Positions 1-9,621 of a stretch of 64,000 nt of DNA are shown piece after piece. The position numbers and the translations under genes are program-made. This DNA comes from Niabella drilacis (GTDB lineage Bacteria > Bacteroidota > Bacteroidia > Chitinophagales > Chitinophagaceae): NCBI RefSeq assembly GCF_900101395.1, contig NZ_FMZO01000006.1, positions 274,210 through 338,209 on the forward strand, written 5' to 3'. Position 1 is the stretch's first letter, and each line of letters opens with the position of its first letter. The notes under the pieces are model-generated. The model was not told the origin of the DNA, made no database searches, and was given only the letters and a program-made list of their open reading frames with translations.

Positions 1-660
1 TTCCCACTCTTTTTCCCCCTGGTGCATATAGGTGATATGATCCCCGATCTCCATCACGCTGTTCATATCATGCGTATTAATAATAGTGGTAATATTATAC
101 TCCTGGGTAATTTCCTGTATCAGTTTGTCGATAACCAGCGAAGTTTGAGGGTCCAGGCCCGAGTTGGGCTCATCACAAAACAGGTATTTGGGGTTTAACA
201 CGATGGCCCGGGCCAGCGCTACCCGCTTTTGCATACCACCGCTGATCTCCGACGGAAATTTGTGGTAAGACTCTTCCTTTAACTGCACCCGCTCCAGCAC
301 CTGTTTTACCCGGTTCTTCTTTTTTGCGTATTTATCATTGGTAAACATATCCAGGGGGAACATTACATTCTGCTCCACCGTCTGACTATCGAACAGCGCC
401 CCGCCCTGGAACAGCATCCCTATTTTTTCGCGAATGGTTTTTTTCTCCACATCGTTCATACTCACAAAATCATCCCCATCATATAGCACGCCGCCGGAAG
501 TGGGCTTTATCAGGCCCACCATACACTTCATCAGCACCGTTTTTCCACTGCCGCTGCTTCCGATGATCAGGTTGCATTTTCCATCATCAAACGTTACATC
601 AACCCCTTTCAATACCGCTTTATCATCAAAGCTCTTCTTCAGGTTTTTTATTTCAATCAT
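1..660 (-). CDS. MlaF-like ABC transporter ATPase (3' end outside window)
   Basis: This is the ATP-binding subunit of an MCE/Mla-type ABC system that moves lipids between the outer and inner membranes. The 220 visible residues carry Walker A GSSGSGKT (34-41), the ABC signature SGGMQKR (141-147) and Walker B LFCDEP (161-166). The form SGGMQKR, rather than SGGQxQR, is typical of MlaF-type ATPases. The ATG at 660 follows the upstream permease gene by 19 bases, so the two are co-transcribed. The reading frame is still open at base 1, so the C-terminus and any MCE-domain (MlaD) gene lie outside the window. Confidence 0.9.
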   Translation of the reverse strand, partial: MIEIKNLKKSFDDKAVLKGVDVTFDDGKCNLIIGSSGSGKTVLMKCMVGLIKPTSGGVLYDGDDFVSMNDVEKKTIREKIGMLFQGGALFDSQTVEQNVMFPLDMFTNDKYAKKKNRVKQVLERVQLKEESYHKFPSEISGGMQKRVALARAIVLNPKYLFCDEPNSGLDPQTSLVIDKLIQEITQEYNITTIINTHDMNSVMEIGDHITYMHQGEKEWE

Positions 661-679
661 GCTGTTGAGGTTACTGTTT

Positions 680-1417
680 TTACAAAAGTAAAGCGGATAA
701 GATATAGTCGGCCAATAACAATAATACGCAGGACACGACCACCGCCCTGGTACTGCTATGCCCGATCTCCAATGCGCCGCCTTTTACATTGTATCCGTAA
801 AAAGCAGGCACGGCAGTAATGATAAAGGCAAATACAAAGGATTTAATAAGGGCAAAATAAACGTTATAGGCTTTAAACGCCATCACAAGACCGGTATCAA
901 AAATAGAAGGGTCGATGATCCCTGCCGCCGTACCGGCCAAACGCCCGCCCCAAATGCCCAGTACCATGGCCAGCATGATCAGGAGCGGGATGGTTACCAG
1001 GCCGGCCAGGATCTTGGGCAGCACCAGGTAGCCCTTGGTATTGATCCCCATAATTTCCAATGCATCGATCTGCTCACTCACCCGCATATTTCCCAGCTCA
1101 CTGGCAATTTTACTACCCACAACGCCGCAAAGCACAATACAACTCAGCGTAGGGGCAAACTCAAGGATCACCGTGTCCCTTACGATCTGGGCAATGGTGG
1201 TTTTAGGAATAATGGGGGATACCAGCTGGTAGGCGGTCTGCAGGGTTGACACCGCACCGATAAATACGGAAATAATGCAGATGATCCCCAATGAACCGAT
1301 GCCGATATCGTTACACTGGAGCATAAACTGCTTCCAGTACATTTTGGGATTTTCAGGCTTGCGGAACATCCCGCCAGCCATTTTGATAAATGCCCCAAAC
1401 TCTTTTAATATTTTCAA
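680..1417 (-). CDS. MlaE-family lipid ABC transporter permease
   Basis: This is the integral membrane permease of an Mla/MCE lipid transporter, 245 residues with about five hydrophobic segments in the inner membrane. The segment around EFAPTLSCIVLCGVVGSKIA and the following SEQIDALEIMGI match the conserved cytoplasmic loop of the MlaE family. The start used is TTG at 1417, because the residues MKILKEFGAFIKMAGGMFRKP resemble the usual family N-terminus (seen up to GGMFRKP) and an in-frame stop lies shortly upstream. An ATG at 1381 is the alternative. The gene lies 22 bases after the malic enzyme stop and just before the ATPase gene, forming an operon. Confidence 0.9.
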   Translation of the reverse strand: MKILKEFGAFIKMAGGMFRKPENPKMYWKQFMLQCNDIGIGSLGIICIISVFIGAVSTLQTAYQLVSPIIPKTTIAQIVRDTVILEFAPTLSCIVLCGVVGSKIASELGNMRVSEQIDALEIMGINTKGYLVLPKILAGLVTIPLLIMLAMVLGIWGGRLAGTAAGIIDPSIFDTGLVMAFKAYNVYFALIKSFVFAFIITAVPAFYGYNVKGGALEIGHSSTRAVVVSCVLLLLADYILSALLL

Positions 1418-1439
1418 TGGATTGCTTTTATATAATGGA

Positions 1440-3773
1440 TCAATCAGTTTTTCTTTTTAACAGCCGCTTCTTTACATTCCGGTCATTTTCACCGGCCGGC
1501 TTTGTCTTCAACTGTGCATCAATGATGGCGATCATTGCCATATTTACTATATTGCTGACGGTGCTGCCCAGCTGCAGCAGGTGCACCGGCTTTTTCAGCC
1601 CCATAACAATGGGTCCCACAGCATCCGTAGACCCGATCTCCAGCAGGAGGTTATAGGCAATATTTCCGGATGCTAAATTAGGGAAGATCAGCGTGTTTAC
1701 CTGTTGCCCTACCAAATCGCTAAACGGGTATATCTCCTGCAAAAGCCCGTTGTTCAGCGCTATATTGGCCTGCATTTCACCATCGATGATCAGCTCCGGC
1801 ATTTTCTCTTTCACTATTTCCCTTGCCCGCGACACCAGCCTGGCTTCTGGCGATTTACTGCTGCCGAAATTCGAATAGCTGAGCATGGCGATGCGGGGCG
1901 TAAGGTTAAACGCTTTTACTTCTTTTGCGGTCAGCAATACGATCTCGGCCAGCTCTTCTGCAGTAGGATTGAAATTCACCGTTGTGTCTGCAAGGAACAG
2001 CGGGCCTTTCTTGGTCATTACCAGGTACATTCCGGCAACCCGGTTCACACCCGGCTCGGTACCAATGATCTGCAGGGCAGGGCGGATGGCCTCATCGTAT
2101 TTCTTGGTAAGACCCGCCAGCATACAGTCCGCATCACCCTGCTCCACCATCATGCATCCAAAATGATTCCGCTCCTTCATGAGTTTATACGCTTCCTCCT
2201 TTGTGTAGCCCTTCCGGGCCCTTTTTTCAAAAAAGATGGCGCCATACTCTTTCCGTTTTTCGATCATCTCCTCGCTGCGCGGATCGAAGATGACCATTCC
2301 GGAAATATCGATACTATTTTCTGCAGCAATGGCTTCGATCTCTTTTTTATCGCCGATCAGCTGGGGAAACCCGATGCCTTCATCCAAAACGATCTGAGCG
2401 GCCTTCAGGATCTTTACATTTTCTCCCTCCGCAAAAACGATCCGCCGGGGGGCCGACCGTGCTTTGGCACCCATCGCCCGCAGCACCTGGTTATCTACCC
2501 CCAGCCGCCTGTCCAGTTCCCTGCTGTATTGGTCCCAGTCCTCTATCCGGTGATGGGCCACACCCGATTCCATGGCCGCCCGCGCCACGGCCGGCGCTAC
2601 AGCCGTCAGCAAACGCGGATCCAGGGGCTTGGGAATGATATAATCAGCCCCGAAGGCCATTTTTTCCTGGTTATACGCCAGGTTCACCATATCCGGAACC
2701 GGCATTTTGGCCAACCCCGCCAGCGCTCTCACTGCGGCCAGCTTCATTTCTGTATTAATGATCCGGGCTCTTACATCCAATGCCCCCCGGAAGATATACG
2801 GAAAGCCCAGCACATTGTTTACCTGGTTGGGATAATCGCTGCGCCCGGTTGCCATAATAATATCCTTCCGGGCGCCGGTAGCTGCCTCCCAGGAGATCTC
2901 CGGGTCCGGGTTGGCCATGGCAAATACGATCGGGTTCTTCGCCATACTTTTGACCATGTCTGCCGAAACTGTGTTGCCCGCACTCAGCCCGAGAAAAACG
3001 TCGGCCCCCTTCATGGCATCGGCCAGCGACATTTCCCCCGCGGCATTGGCAAAAGGAAGCTTCATTTCCTCAAGATCATCGCGTTTCCTGCTCAGCACAC
3101 CGTTCTTATCAAACATCAGGAAGTTGGACGGTTTGGCGCCTAACTCTTCGTAAAGCAATACACAGGCCATCGCTGCCGCACCCGCACCATTAACCACAAA
3201 CTTTACCCTGTCTATTCTTTTCTTCTGGATTTCCAGGGCATTGATCAGTGCCGCGGCACTGATAATAGCGGTGCCATGCTGATCATCATGCATCACCGGG
3301 ATATTCATCTGCTTCCGCAGCTCCTTTTCGATATAAAAACATTCGGGAGCCTTGATGTCTTCCAGGTTAATACCGCCAAACGTGGGTTCAAGCGCCTTAA
3401 CGATCTCAACAAATTTCTGAGGGTCTTTTTCATTCACCTCGATATCAAATACATCAATATCCGCAAAGATCTTAAACAGCACGCCCTTCCCTTCCATTAC
3501 CGGCTTTCCCGCTTCCGGCCCGATATCCCCCAGCCCCAGTACTGCCGTACCATTACTGATCACAGCCACCAGGTTGCCCTTGGCGGTGTATTTATAAACG
3601 TCTTCGGTATTCTTTGCAATTTCCAGGCAGGGTTCAGCTACCCCGGGCGAATAGGCAAGCGCCAGGTCCCTTTGTGTTTTTGCCTTTTTTGTTGGAATTA
3701 CTTCTATTTTCCCCGGTCTTCCTTTTGCATGGTAGGCCAATGCCTGTTCCTTTCGTAGATCATTTTTTGCCAT
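1440..3773 (-). CDS. maeB: NADP-dependent malic enzyme with C-terminal phosphotransacetylase-like domain
   Basis: It catalyses oxidative decarboxylation of malate to pyruvate, supplying NADPH and pyruvate in the cytoplasm. The protein has 777 residues: an N-terminal malic domain (about 1-160, with [11 protein letters not shown] and [10 protein letters not shown]), an NAD(P)-binding domain (about 160-420, with [13 protein letters not shown] and [13 protein letters not shown]), and a phosphate acetyltransferase-like domain (about 450-777, with [14 protein letters not shown]). In MaeB-type enzymes the last domain is regulatory. The ATG at 3773 is preferred over a start at 3830, because a well-spaced promoter (3800-3831) lies inside the longer frame. 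It appears to lead an operon with the two Mla-type genes. Confidence 0.95.
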   Translation of the reverse strand: MAKNDLRKEQALAYHAKGRPGKIEVIPTKKAKTQRDLALAYSPGVAEPCLEIAKNTEDVYKYTAKGNLVAVISNGTAVLGLGDIGPEAGKPVMEGKGVLFKIFADIDVFDIEVNEKDPQKFVEIVKALEPTFGGINLEDIKAPECFYIEKELRKQMNIPVMHDDQHGTAIISAAALINALEIQKKRIDRVKFVVNGAGAAAMACVLLYEELGAKPSNFLMFDKNGVLSRKRDDLEEMKLPFANAAGEMSLADAMKGADVFLGLSAGNTVSADMVKSMAKNPIVFAMANPDPEISWEAATGARKDIIMATGRSDYPNQVNNVLGFPYIFRGALDVRARIINTEMKLAAVRALAGLAKMPVPDMVNLAYNQEKMAFGADYIIPKPLDPRLLTAVAPAVARAAMESGVAHHRIEDWDQYSRELDRRLGVDNQVLRAMGAKARSAPRRIVFAEGENVKILKAAQIVLDEGIGFPQLIGDKKEIEAIAAENSIDISGMVIFDPRSEEMIEKRKEYGAIFFEKRARKGYTKEEAYKLMKERNHFGCMMVEQGDADCMLAGLTKKYDEAIRPALQIIGTEPGVNRVAGMYLVMTKKGPLFLADTTVNFNPTAEELAEIVLLTAKEVKAFNLTPRIAMLSYSNFGSSKSPEARLVSRAREIVKEKMPELIIDGEMQANIALNNGLLQEIYPFSDLVGQQVNTLIFPNLASGNIAYNLLLEIGSTDAVGPIVMGLKKPVHLLQLGSTVSNIVNMAMIAIIDAQLKTKPAGENDRNVKKRLLKRKTD

Positions 3774-3799
3774 ATGATTTAATGCCGGTTTTAGCGCCG

Positions 3800-3831
3800 G
3801 AAAAGTAAAATAAATTGCTTTAACGGGCAAA
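3800..3831 (-). promoter_or_regulatory. Predicted promoter of maeB
   Basis: Read on the minus strand there is TTTG, 20 bases, then TACTTTTC. This fits the Bacteroidota -33 TTTG / -7 TAnnTTTG pattern with one mismatch. The expected transcription start is near 3793, about 20 bases before the ATG at 3773. Confidence 0.5.
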
Positions 3832-3849
3832 AAGATTATAGGGCAAACG

Positions 3850-4716
3850 TCAGTAGCGAATGGTCACTTTCCGGCCGGAGATCGCGGTTAAGGAATCCCG
3901 GACCTTTGCAGTATCGGGCAACGCCGTATTCAGCCTCATGATGATGGCATACTGCAGGGAATCCACTTTTTCCAGTTCCACCGGCCAGCTTATTTTCTTC
4001 AGCTGGTTATAACGCCTGGAAGCCCTGGGTTCCTTTGTGATCTCCAGGACATAGGTGGTGATACCGGGGGTGGCAGTGGCAGCAGGTGCAACGCCGGAAT
4101 TCCCGGTATTTCCCTGTTGGGGCGCCTGGTTGCCTGTTGTATCCGGTGAAGGGGTATTTTTCACCGGGGACGGCTCCGTTGTTTCACTAACTTCCGACAC
4201 ATTCGACGGTTCCCCTGTTTTTGAATAGAACCAGATCGTTGCGGCAATCGCAATCACCGCCAGCACAATAATAATGATCGCCGGTTTTTTTGACCTTCCG
4301 TTACCGGGTTTTTCCTCGATATAGGATTGAGGAACGGTATTCCTTTCGGTGATCGGAACATCTTTCTTCCGGGGCGGAAGAGGGGCCGTGTTGGGTACAA
4401 AATCATATGATCCGTCCGCTTTTTTCAGAAGCGTACCGATACCGGTAAAAAGATAGGGTTTCCCCGTATTCAGGAACCGGACCGCATCCTCGAGCTGTGA
4501 ATTCAGGTCGGATATCGCTAATACGCGCATTTTGCCGGTTTCCGAAGAAACGAAGTCTACTATGGATTCATCAAACCCATCCACCGGCTGTTGCTCAAAA
4601 CGTATTGCCGGGTACTCCGGGTCTCCATTATTATCCGCATAAAAAACTCCCAGCCCAGGTAAGCTTAACTGCTTATGGGCTAATAGATACTGGGCTAATA
4701 GTGATGCTAGTTTCAC
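3850..4716 (-). CDS. HU-CCDC81-type domain membrane protein with SPOR-like C-terminus
   Basis: The 288-residue protein begins with [20 protein letters not shown], which fits the HU-like (CCDC81-type) domain found at the N-terminus of Bacteroidota SPOR proteins. The pattern [21 protein letters not shown] follows (seen as [10 protein letters not shown]). A single transmembrane segment of about 20 residues ([19 protein letters not shown]) comes after a basic stretch, then a Pro/Thr/Ser-rich linker and a C-terminal module of about 65 residues resembling a SPOR fold, which in characterised proteins binds peptidoglycan. The role is probably at the cell envelope or division site. The start is taken as GTG at 4716; TTG codons at 4722, 4737 and 4746 are alternatives, but a promoter match overlaps the two most upstream. 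Confidence 0.7.
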   Translation of the reverse strand: MKLASLLAQYLLAHKQLSLPGLGVFYADNNGDPEYPAIRFEQQPVDGFDESIVDFVSSETGKMRVLAISDLNSQLEDAVRFLNTGKPYLFTGIGTLLKKADGSYDFVPNTAPLPPRKKDVPITERNTVPQSYIEEKPGNGRSKKPAIIIIVLAVIAIAATIWFYSKTGEPSNVSEVSETTEPSPVKNTPSPDTTGNQAPQQGNTGNSGVAPAATATPGITTYVLEITKEPRASRRYNQLKKISWPVELEKVDSLQYAIIMRLNTALPDTAKVRDSLTAISGRKVTIRY

Positions 4717-4733
4717 AAACAATTGTTTGAACT

Positions 4734-4765
4734 GCAATATATGCAAGATTTGTTACACTTACAAA
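4734..4765 (-). promoter_or_regulatory. Possible promoter of the HU-like gene
   Basis: On the minus strand TTTG is followed after 20 bases by TATATTGC, a near match to TAnnTTTG. It predicts a transcription start near 4728, which favours GTG 4716 as the start codon. Confidence 0.35.
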
Positions 4766-4782
4766 ACTGCTTGTTTTTCATG

Positions 4783-4790
4783 TACCTTTG
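4783..4790 (+). promoter_or_regulatory. Possible -7 box before the small membrane protein
   Basis: TACCTTTG matches the Bacteroidota -7 consensus TAnnTTTG. It lies only 7 bases before the ATG at 4798, so the transcript would be almost leaderless. No -33 element is obvious at the usual distance. Confidence 0.3.
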
Positions 4791-4797
4791 AGGCATC

Positions 4798-5112
4798 ATG
4801 TATACCAAGGAAGAAGAAGCTTTTATGAAGTACTGGGAAGCCAACCGGCTCAAAAAAAAGCGGTCATTAAAAAATTTCCTGATCAGCACCCCCCTCGGGA
4901 TCCTGCTGATGATCGGCATTTTCATCAACTTTTTCAGCGGCTGGTATAAAAAAGCCGCCATGGAGGCAAACGCAGACCCCTCTCTTTTTTTAATTTTGCT
5001 TATTGCTGGTGTGATCATTGTTGCGTTCATTGGTATCTTTTCGTCTTACCACAAGTGGGATATCAATGAGAACTACTACAAGACGTTGCGAGCCCGTAAA
5101 AACAAGAAGTAA
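4798..5112 (+). CDS. Small membrane protein, function unknown
   Basis: The 104-residue protein has a charged N-terminus (YTKEEEAFMKYWEANRLKKK), two predicted membrane helices (about residues 28-47 and 63-82) and a basic C-terminal tail, so both ends should face the same side. I do not recognise a characterised family. It is followed after 46 bases by the FKBP-type cluster, but its different composition gives no functional link. Confidence 0.7.
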   Translation: MYTKEEEAFMKYWEANRLKKKRSLKNFLISTPLGILLMIGIFINFFSGWYKKAAMEANADPSLFLILLIAGVIIVAFIGIFSSYHKWDINENYYKTLRARKNKK

Positions 5113-5158
5113 TTACTTGATTATCAATATTTATTAATTTATTATTTAATTTGAAAGA

Positions 5159-5719
5159 ATGAAAAGAACGTTATTAATACCCGTAATTGCCGTTGTAGCC
5201 GCTGTAACGACATTTGCTTCCTGTATGAAAAACAATGGCCCCACCTGCATACCCAATACGCTGCAGCAGGACCGGTCGGTTATTGACTCGTTTATTGATA
5301 AAAACCCTTCTTCTGCAAATCTGATGTTCAATTCTACCTATAATCAATATATGGGAATCGTGGAACCAGGAGCAGGCAGTCAACCGAAGGATGACTCATT
5401 AATTACATTTAAAGTGACCTATTCTTTACTGGATGGCACTGAATTGGGCACAGATACCTATAGTACTCCGCAGGCATTAAAAGAATTACGAAAAAACAGT
5501 AGCGGCGGGTACGAGGACCCTCAGCAGGGAGATCCCAGATTTATTTATTACTACAACATATTATCTTCCTTAAAGGAAGGTGGCAAATACAGGACAATCA
5601 TTCCTTCATCCTTAGCCGGCGGGTGTCAGACAAGATCCTTGCAAAATGGCAAAACAGTGCCGGGCTCTTCTCAGCTGATCTACGACTATACGCTTACAGA
5701 CGTAAAAGCGCCTAATTGA
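5159..5719 (+). CDS. FKBP-type prolyl isomerase-like lipoprotein, degenerate (copy 1 of 4)
   Basis: The 186-residue protein has a lipoprotein signal with FASC, lipidated Cys22, and a C-terminal FKBP-like domain ending SSLKEGGKYRTIIPSSLAGG and then GC. The ligand-site residues of active FKBPs are missing: the FD dipeptide is replaced in GTELGTDTY, and the GW tryptophan is replaced in FIYYYNIL. It probably binds or chaperones rather than isomerises (inference). It shares Cys30 and Cys156 with the corresponding positions of the three neighbouring paralogues. It is first in a same-strand row with 13 bases to the next start. Confidence 0.75.
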   Translation: MKRTLLIPVIAVVAAVTTFASCMKNNGPTCIPNTLQQDRSVIDSFIDKNPSSANLMFNSTYNQYMGIVEPGAGSQPKDDSLITFKVTYSLLDGTELGTDTYSTPQALKELRKNSSGGYEDPQQGDPRFIYYYNILSSLKEGGKYRTIIPSSLAGGCQTRSLQNGKTVPGSSQLIYDYTLTDVKAPN

Positions 5720-5732
5720 TTTGAAGCGGGAT

Positions 5733-6245
5733 ATGAAAGTACCTATTCTTGTCCTCTTTTTTATCGCAGGTCTGGCGGTGAGTTGTTCTAAATCCGATGA
5801 CAAGCCTGCTTGTACCAACAAGCTGAGCCTGAGCCGGGACCGCCAGATCATCGATTCTTTTTTGCAGAAAAACGGGCAAAAAGAGCTGTTTCATTTTGAT
5901 AGCCAGGAGCTGGTCTATTATTATATCGAAAAACCGGGCACCGGCACTACAAAACCGACGATAGATTCCCTGGTTTCCTTCCGGTATATAGGAAGGTTAA
6001 TGAACGGAACGATCGTAGACTCCCTTACGGTAAAACAGCCTCCTACAGCACCGTTGCGGACTTTTGGCTCCGGCGTCCGCGTTGTTTATGCGATCAGTCA
6101 GTTGTCAAAAGGCGGCAAAATCCGGTTGGTGATCCCCTCGTCTTCCCAGTTTGGCTGTTTGCAGGTTGCAGGGGTAAACATTGTACCGCCCAATTCCCAG
6201 CTGGTCTATGAATACGAGCTCACCGATATGATCCCCAGTTACTAA
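5733..6245 (+). CDS. FKBP-type prolyl isomerase-like lipoprotein (copy 2 of 4)
   Basis: The 170-residue lipoprotein (AVSC, Cys18) has an FKBP-like domain with VSFRYIGRLMNGT, a retained Asp96, then KGGKIRLVIPSSSQFGC and LVYEYELTD. The GW motif is replaced by VRVVYAIS, so catalysis is doubtful. The ATG at 5733 is preferred to the TTG at 5721 because it gives a compact MKVPILVLFF signal peptide. Cys27 and Cys142 align with the extra cysteine pair of the other copies. It probably shares a transcript with copy 1. Confidence 0.75.
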   Translation: MKVPILVLFFIAGLAVSCSKSDDKPACTNKLSLSRDRQIIDSFLQKNGQKELFHFDSQELVYYYIEKPGTGTTKPTIDSLVSFRYIGRLMNGTIVDSLTVKQPPTAPLRTFGSGVRVVYAISQLSKGGKIRLVIPSSSQFGCLQVAGVNIVPPNSQLVYEYELTDMIPSY

Positions 6246-6283
6246 AAAAATGCAGTCTTAAAATTCAATACGAAAATAAACAC

Positions 6284-6763
6284 ATGAAAAAATGGTTCGG
6301 CCTGGCACTGATCGTAAGTACCGCAATGATCGGCTGCCTTAAAAATGATGAGGTAAAACCGTGTACACCCAAAACGGTGGAAAGTGAGAAAGCCGCAATG
6401 ACAAAGTTTGCCACGGATAGTTCCATCACTACTATGACGGACCCCAGCGGCCTTATGTATGAGATAATAAGCCCGGGCACCGGTGCCACACCGTTGGCCA
6501 ACAGCAACGTGACCGCTAAATATGTAGGCAGGTTCTTAAATGGAAAGGGGTTCGACTCTTCCTATGTCAGAGACCCGGGCGGAACTGCATTCCCTCTGAA
6601 TGGTGTTATTACCGGGTGGCAGATCGGCATTCCTAAAATTAAAGAAGGAGGAAAAATCAAGCTGATCGTTCCCTCTTCACTGGCCTACGGGTGCGATATC
6701 CGGTACGGGCAAATGGCCAATCAGCCATTGTACTTTTATGTTGAACTGGTAAAAGTGCAATGA
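6284..6763 (+). CDS. FKBP-type peptidyl-prolyl isomerase lipoprotein (copy 3 of 4)
   Basis: The 159-residue lipoprotein (MIGC, Cys18) would catalyse cis-trans isomerisation of X-Pro bonds and assist folding of exported proteins in the periplasm or at the outer membrane. It keeps the FKBP core: VTAKYVGRFLNGKGFDSSY with Phe90-Asp91, ITGW with Trp112, then KEGGKIKLIVPSSLAYGC. Cys27 and Cys137 are the additional conserved pair. A terminator-like hairpin follows at 6801, closing the copy 1-3 unit. Confidence 0.85.
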   Translation: MKKWFGLALIVSTAMIGCLKNDEVKPCTPKTVESEKAAMTKFATDSSITTMTDPSGLMYEIISPGTGATPLANSNVTAKYVGRFLNGKGFDSSYVRDPGGTAFPLNGVITGWQIGIPKIKEGGKIKLIVPSSLAYGCDIRYGQMANQPLYFYVELVKVQ

Positions 6764-6800
6764 TAACGGGTTGCCATAACCACCCATAGCATAAAATATA

Positions 6801-6821
6801 CCCCGGTCCGGCCGGGGTTTT
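6801..6821 (+). terminator. Rho-independent-type terminator after FKBP copy 3
   Basis: CCCCGG (6801-6806), a 5-base loop and CCGGGG (6812-6817) are followed by TTTT. A matching A-rich stretch precedes the left arm. The T-tract is short. Confidence 0.6.
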
Positions 6822-6969
6822 ACATATAAAGACCCATCTTCCCTGATCAGCAGGCGGCAGCAGGTCCGGGCTATTCTGAAGTACTGCTCCCCGGGAAGCC
6901 AGGCGGATGCCTTTCCTTAATCCCGCCATTTGTGTAAATTCGCCACAGAAGGAAAAAAACATCTGAATA

Positions 6970-7476
6970 ATGAACCCGTTATCAACGAATAAAAAAATAT
7001 ACGCAGGACTGGCGGTGTTGCTTGGCCTGGCAATAATCGGCTGTATTAAGGATGAAAACGCTGCCGCCTGCGAACCCAAAGCCGCTGTCAGTGATACCGC
7101 ACAGATGAAAAAGTTCATCCGCGACAGTGCCATTACAGCAGACAGCAATAAAGCCAACTGGCTGATGTGGCAGGTCATGGATGCCGGTACGGGCACAACC
7201 CCCGGGCCAAATAGCCAGGTAACCGTAAAATATATGGGCAGGCTGCTTACGGGGGCAGGATTTGACTCCAGTTATACCAAAAGCCCGGAAGGCGCTGTTT
7301 TCCGGCTCAATAAGATCATACCGGGGTGGTACCTCGGGCTTGCCAAAATAAAAGAAGGGGGCCGTATCAAGCTGCTCCTGCCCTCTGCCCTGGCATATGG
7401 CTGCGATCCCCGTTATGGTTCCCTCACCAATCAGCCGCTGTTTTTTGATATTGAATTAATAAAAGTCGAAAACTAA
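6970..7476 (+). CDS. FKBP-type peptidyl-prolyl isomerase lipoprotein (copy 4 of 4)
   Basis: The 168-residue lipoprotein (IIGC, Cys25) is the closest paralogue of copy 3. It has VTVKYMGRLLTGAGFDSSY with Phe98-Asp99, IPGW with Trp120, KEGGRIKLLLPSALAYGC and LFFDIELIKVEN. All main FKBP pocket signatures are present, so it is probably an active prolyl isomerase of the cell envelope. Cys34 and Cys145 repeat the extra cysteine pair. It is separated from copy 3 by a terminator and about 200 bases, so it probably has its own promoter. Confidence 0.85.
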   Translation: MNPLSTNKKIYAGLAVLLGLAIIGCIKDENAAACEPKAAVSDTAQMKKFIRDSAITADSNKANWLMWQVMDAGTGTTPGPNSQVTVKYMGRLLTGAGFDSSYTKSPEGAVFRLNKIIPGWYLGLAKIKEGGRIKLLLPSALAYGCDPRYGSLTNQPLFFDIELIKVEN

Positions 7477-7543
7477 GCTTCCTTATTTTCGAAAATGACG
7501 GATCGCACGCTTTGTTGTAATTTCGGATAGAAAAAATTGAACT

Positions 7544-8986
7544 ATGCAATACGAACCGATTTCGGTTTTCGATATGTTGAAGATCGGGATAGGACCTTCC
7601 AGCTCCCATACCCTCGGGCCCTGGCGGGCGGCAGAGCGTTTCCTGCAGCACCTGGAATTGCAGCAACAGCTCAGCGCTGTAACTGCAATAAAGATTCTCC
7701 TCTATGGCTCACTGGCCAAAACCGGGGTCGGGCATGGTACCGATATTGCGGTACAACTGGGCCTCTGTGGTCATGATCCCGTAACCTTCGATGTAGAAAA
7801 AATTGATTCCACCATAGCAACGATCAGGGAAACAAAAAGCCTGTTGCTGAACGGGGACCGGCGTATCAGCTTTGATCCCCGTGAGGCCATTGAATTCCTT
7901 TTTACGGAAACCTTGCCTTACCATTCCAACGGCCTTACCTTCCTGGCTACATTGAATAATGGAGAAAATATCGCCAAAACCTACTATTCCATCGGCGGCG
8001 GTTTTGTAAAAGAAGAAGGAGAAAACGCTGTTTTAAATAATAACATATTGCTTCCTTTTCCGATCGACGACGCCGATGATCTCCTCCGGTGGAGTATTAA
8101 AACAGGGCTTTCTATCAGCGAAATCGTGGCCGAAAATGAGCTGGCCTGGAGAAGTGAGGCGGCAACCAACGAAGGGCTTGTAAAGATATGGCAGGCTATG
8201 CGCGACTGTATTTACCGCGGCTGTCACAAAACCGGCGTACTCCCCGGGGGGCTAAATGTAAGAAGACGAGCAGCTGCATTAAGCAAAAAACTGCTGGGTG
8301 AAGCCCATTATACATCGTACAGCGAGTGGATCCGCCTGATCCGGGAAGGAGGCAGTGATTTTCGCTATACACTGGATTGGGTAAGTTGTTTCGCCCTCGC
8401 CGTTAACGAGGAAAATGCCTCTTTTGGCCGTGTCGTAACAGCTCCGACCAATGGATCTGCCGGCGTAATACCAGCCGTATTGCATTACTTTATTCTTTTC
8501 TGCACGGATGTTGAGCCCGGCGAAAACAACCTGGATCCGATCCGGAAATTCCTGATGACCGCCGCAGAAATTGGCAGCATCTTTAAAAAAGAATCTACGA
8601 TTTCCGCAGCAATGGGCGGATGCCAGGCCGAGATCGGGGTATCCTCGTCAATGGCCGCAGCAGCTTTAACAGAAGGGCTGGGCGGGTCGCAGAAACAAGC
8701 GATGATGGCAGCAGAAATTGCCATGGAACACCACCTGGGTATGACCTGTGATCCCATTGGCGGGTTGGTGCAGGTACCCTGTATAGAACGGAATACTATG
8801 GGAGCCATTAAGGCTATTACCGCCTCCCAGCTGGCCCTGCAAAGCACACCCGATTTCGCAAGGGTATCCCTCGATGATGTGATCAGGACCATGTGGGATA
8901 CGGCCCAGGATATGAATTTCAAATACAAGGAAACCGCGGATGGCGGGCTGGCAGTAAACGTGCCGCTGAGCTTACCGGAGTGCTGA
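7544..8986 (+). CDS. sdaA: L-serine ammonia-lyase (iron-sulfur dependent, single chain)
   Basis: It deaminates L-serine to pyruvate and ammonia in the cytoplasm using a [4Fe-4S] cluster. The 480-residue chain fuses the beta domain (about 1-160, starting [19 protein letters not shown]) to the alpha domain (about 190-475). Cluster-type cysteines are visible in [18 protein letters not shown] and [23 protein letters not shown] is another family signature. The length is normal for the single-chain form. It stands alone, convergent with rnhA. Confidence 0.95.
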   Translation: MQYEPISVFDMLKIGIGPSSSHTLGPWRAAERFLQHLELQQQLSAVTAIKILLYGSLAKTGVGHGTDIAVQLGLCGHDPVTFDVEKIDSTIATIRETKSLLLNGDRRISFDPREAIEFLFTETLPYHSNGLTFLATLNNGENIAKTYYSIGGGFVKEEGENAVLNNNILLPFPIDDADDLLRWSIKTGLSISEIVAENELAWRSEAATNEGLVKIWQAMRDCIYRGCHKTGVLPGGLNVRRRAAALSKKLLGEAHYTSYSEWIRLIREGGSDFRYTLDWVSCFALAVNEENASFGRVVTAPTNGSAGVIPAVLHYFILFCTDVEPGENNLDPIRKFLMTAAEIGSIFKKESTISAAMGGCQAEIGVSSSMAAAALTEGLGGSQKQAMMAAEIAMEHHLGMTCDPIGGLVQVPCIERNTMGAIKAITASQLALQSTPDFARVSLDDVIRTMWDTAQDMNFKYKETADGGLAVNVPLSLPEC

Positions 8987-9053
8987 GTGGGGGTTCTCAG
9001 TTTAAAGTTTCACGCTGGGTTCTGACCAGGAACATTGAACGTTGAACATCAGC

Positions 9054-9515
9054 CTACCCTTCATACCCAACATCCTCCGCCAGGTTTTTCCCATCCGCAG
9101 CAGCCGTAGCCAGCTCATCGCAACGATTGTTATAGGGGTTATCCGCATGCCCCTTTACCCATACAAAACGGATCTGGAATTTTTGGGCAAGCTGGTAGTA
9201 CTGCATCCACAGGTCCTTATTTTTCTTTCCGCCTTTAAAACCGGTACGCACCCAGTTATGCAGCCATCCCTTCGTAACAGCATTCACTACATACTGGCTA
9301 TCGGAATAAATAGTAACAGGCAATGTTGCTGTTTTCAATACCCGCAGTCCTTCAATTACAGCCATTAGCTCCATACGGTTGTTGGTAGTATGCCGGAACC
9401 CTCCCGACAATTCTTTCAGATGTTTTCCATACATCAGCAAAACACCATAGCCACCCGGCCCCGGGTTGCCGCGGGCCGCGCCATCTGTATAAATCGTAAT
9501 TCCCTGGGATTGCAT
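9054..9515 (-). CDS. rnhA: Ribonuclease HI
   Basis: It cleaves the RNA strand of RNA-DNA hybrids during replication and repair. The 153-residue protein has the classic order of catalytic carboxylates: Asp in IYTDGAARGNPGPGGYG, Glu in NNRMELMAVIEGL, Asp in YSDSQYVVNAV, and a C-terminal region with VKGHADNPYNNRCDELA. The ATG at 9515 is chosen over the TTG at 9524. It converges with sdaA, with 67 bases between. Confidence 0.95.
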   Translation of the reverse strand: MQSQGITIYTDGAARGNPGPGGYGVLLMYGKHLKELSGGFRHTTNNRMELMAVIEGLRVLKTATLPVTIYSDSQYVVNAVTKGWLHNWVRTGFKGGKKNKDLWMQYYQLAQKFQIRFVWVKGHADNPYNNRCDELATAAADGKNLAEDVGYEG

Positions 9516-9621
9516 AACGGGCAAAGATAATGACTGATCACTGATAATCCGTTTATGGAAATTTTCAAAACGGCGCTCTCATCCGGTAAACAGATCAGCG
9601 CCCCTGATCTTCATCAACAAT

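Noticed and set aside
1704..3143. Long open frame on the plus strand opposite the malic enzyme gene
   Set aside because: It is antisense to a clearly conserved gene, has low-complexity mirror composition and no recognisable domain; a by-product of GC-rich third positions.
9001..9053. Sequence with GTTGAAC-type repeats, also seen near 19466-19550
   Set aside because: The similarity is limited to short AT-rich words; not enough to call a repeat family.
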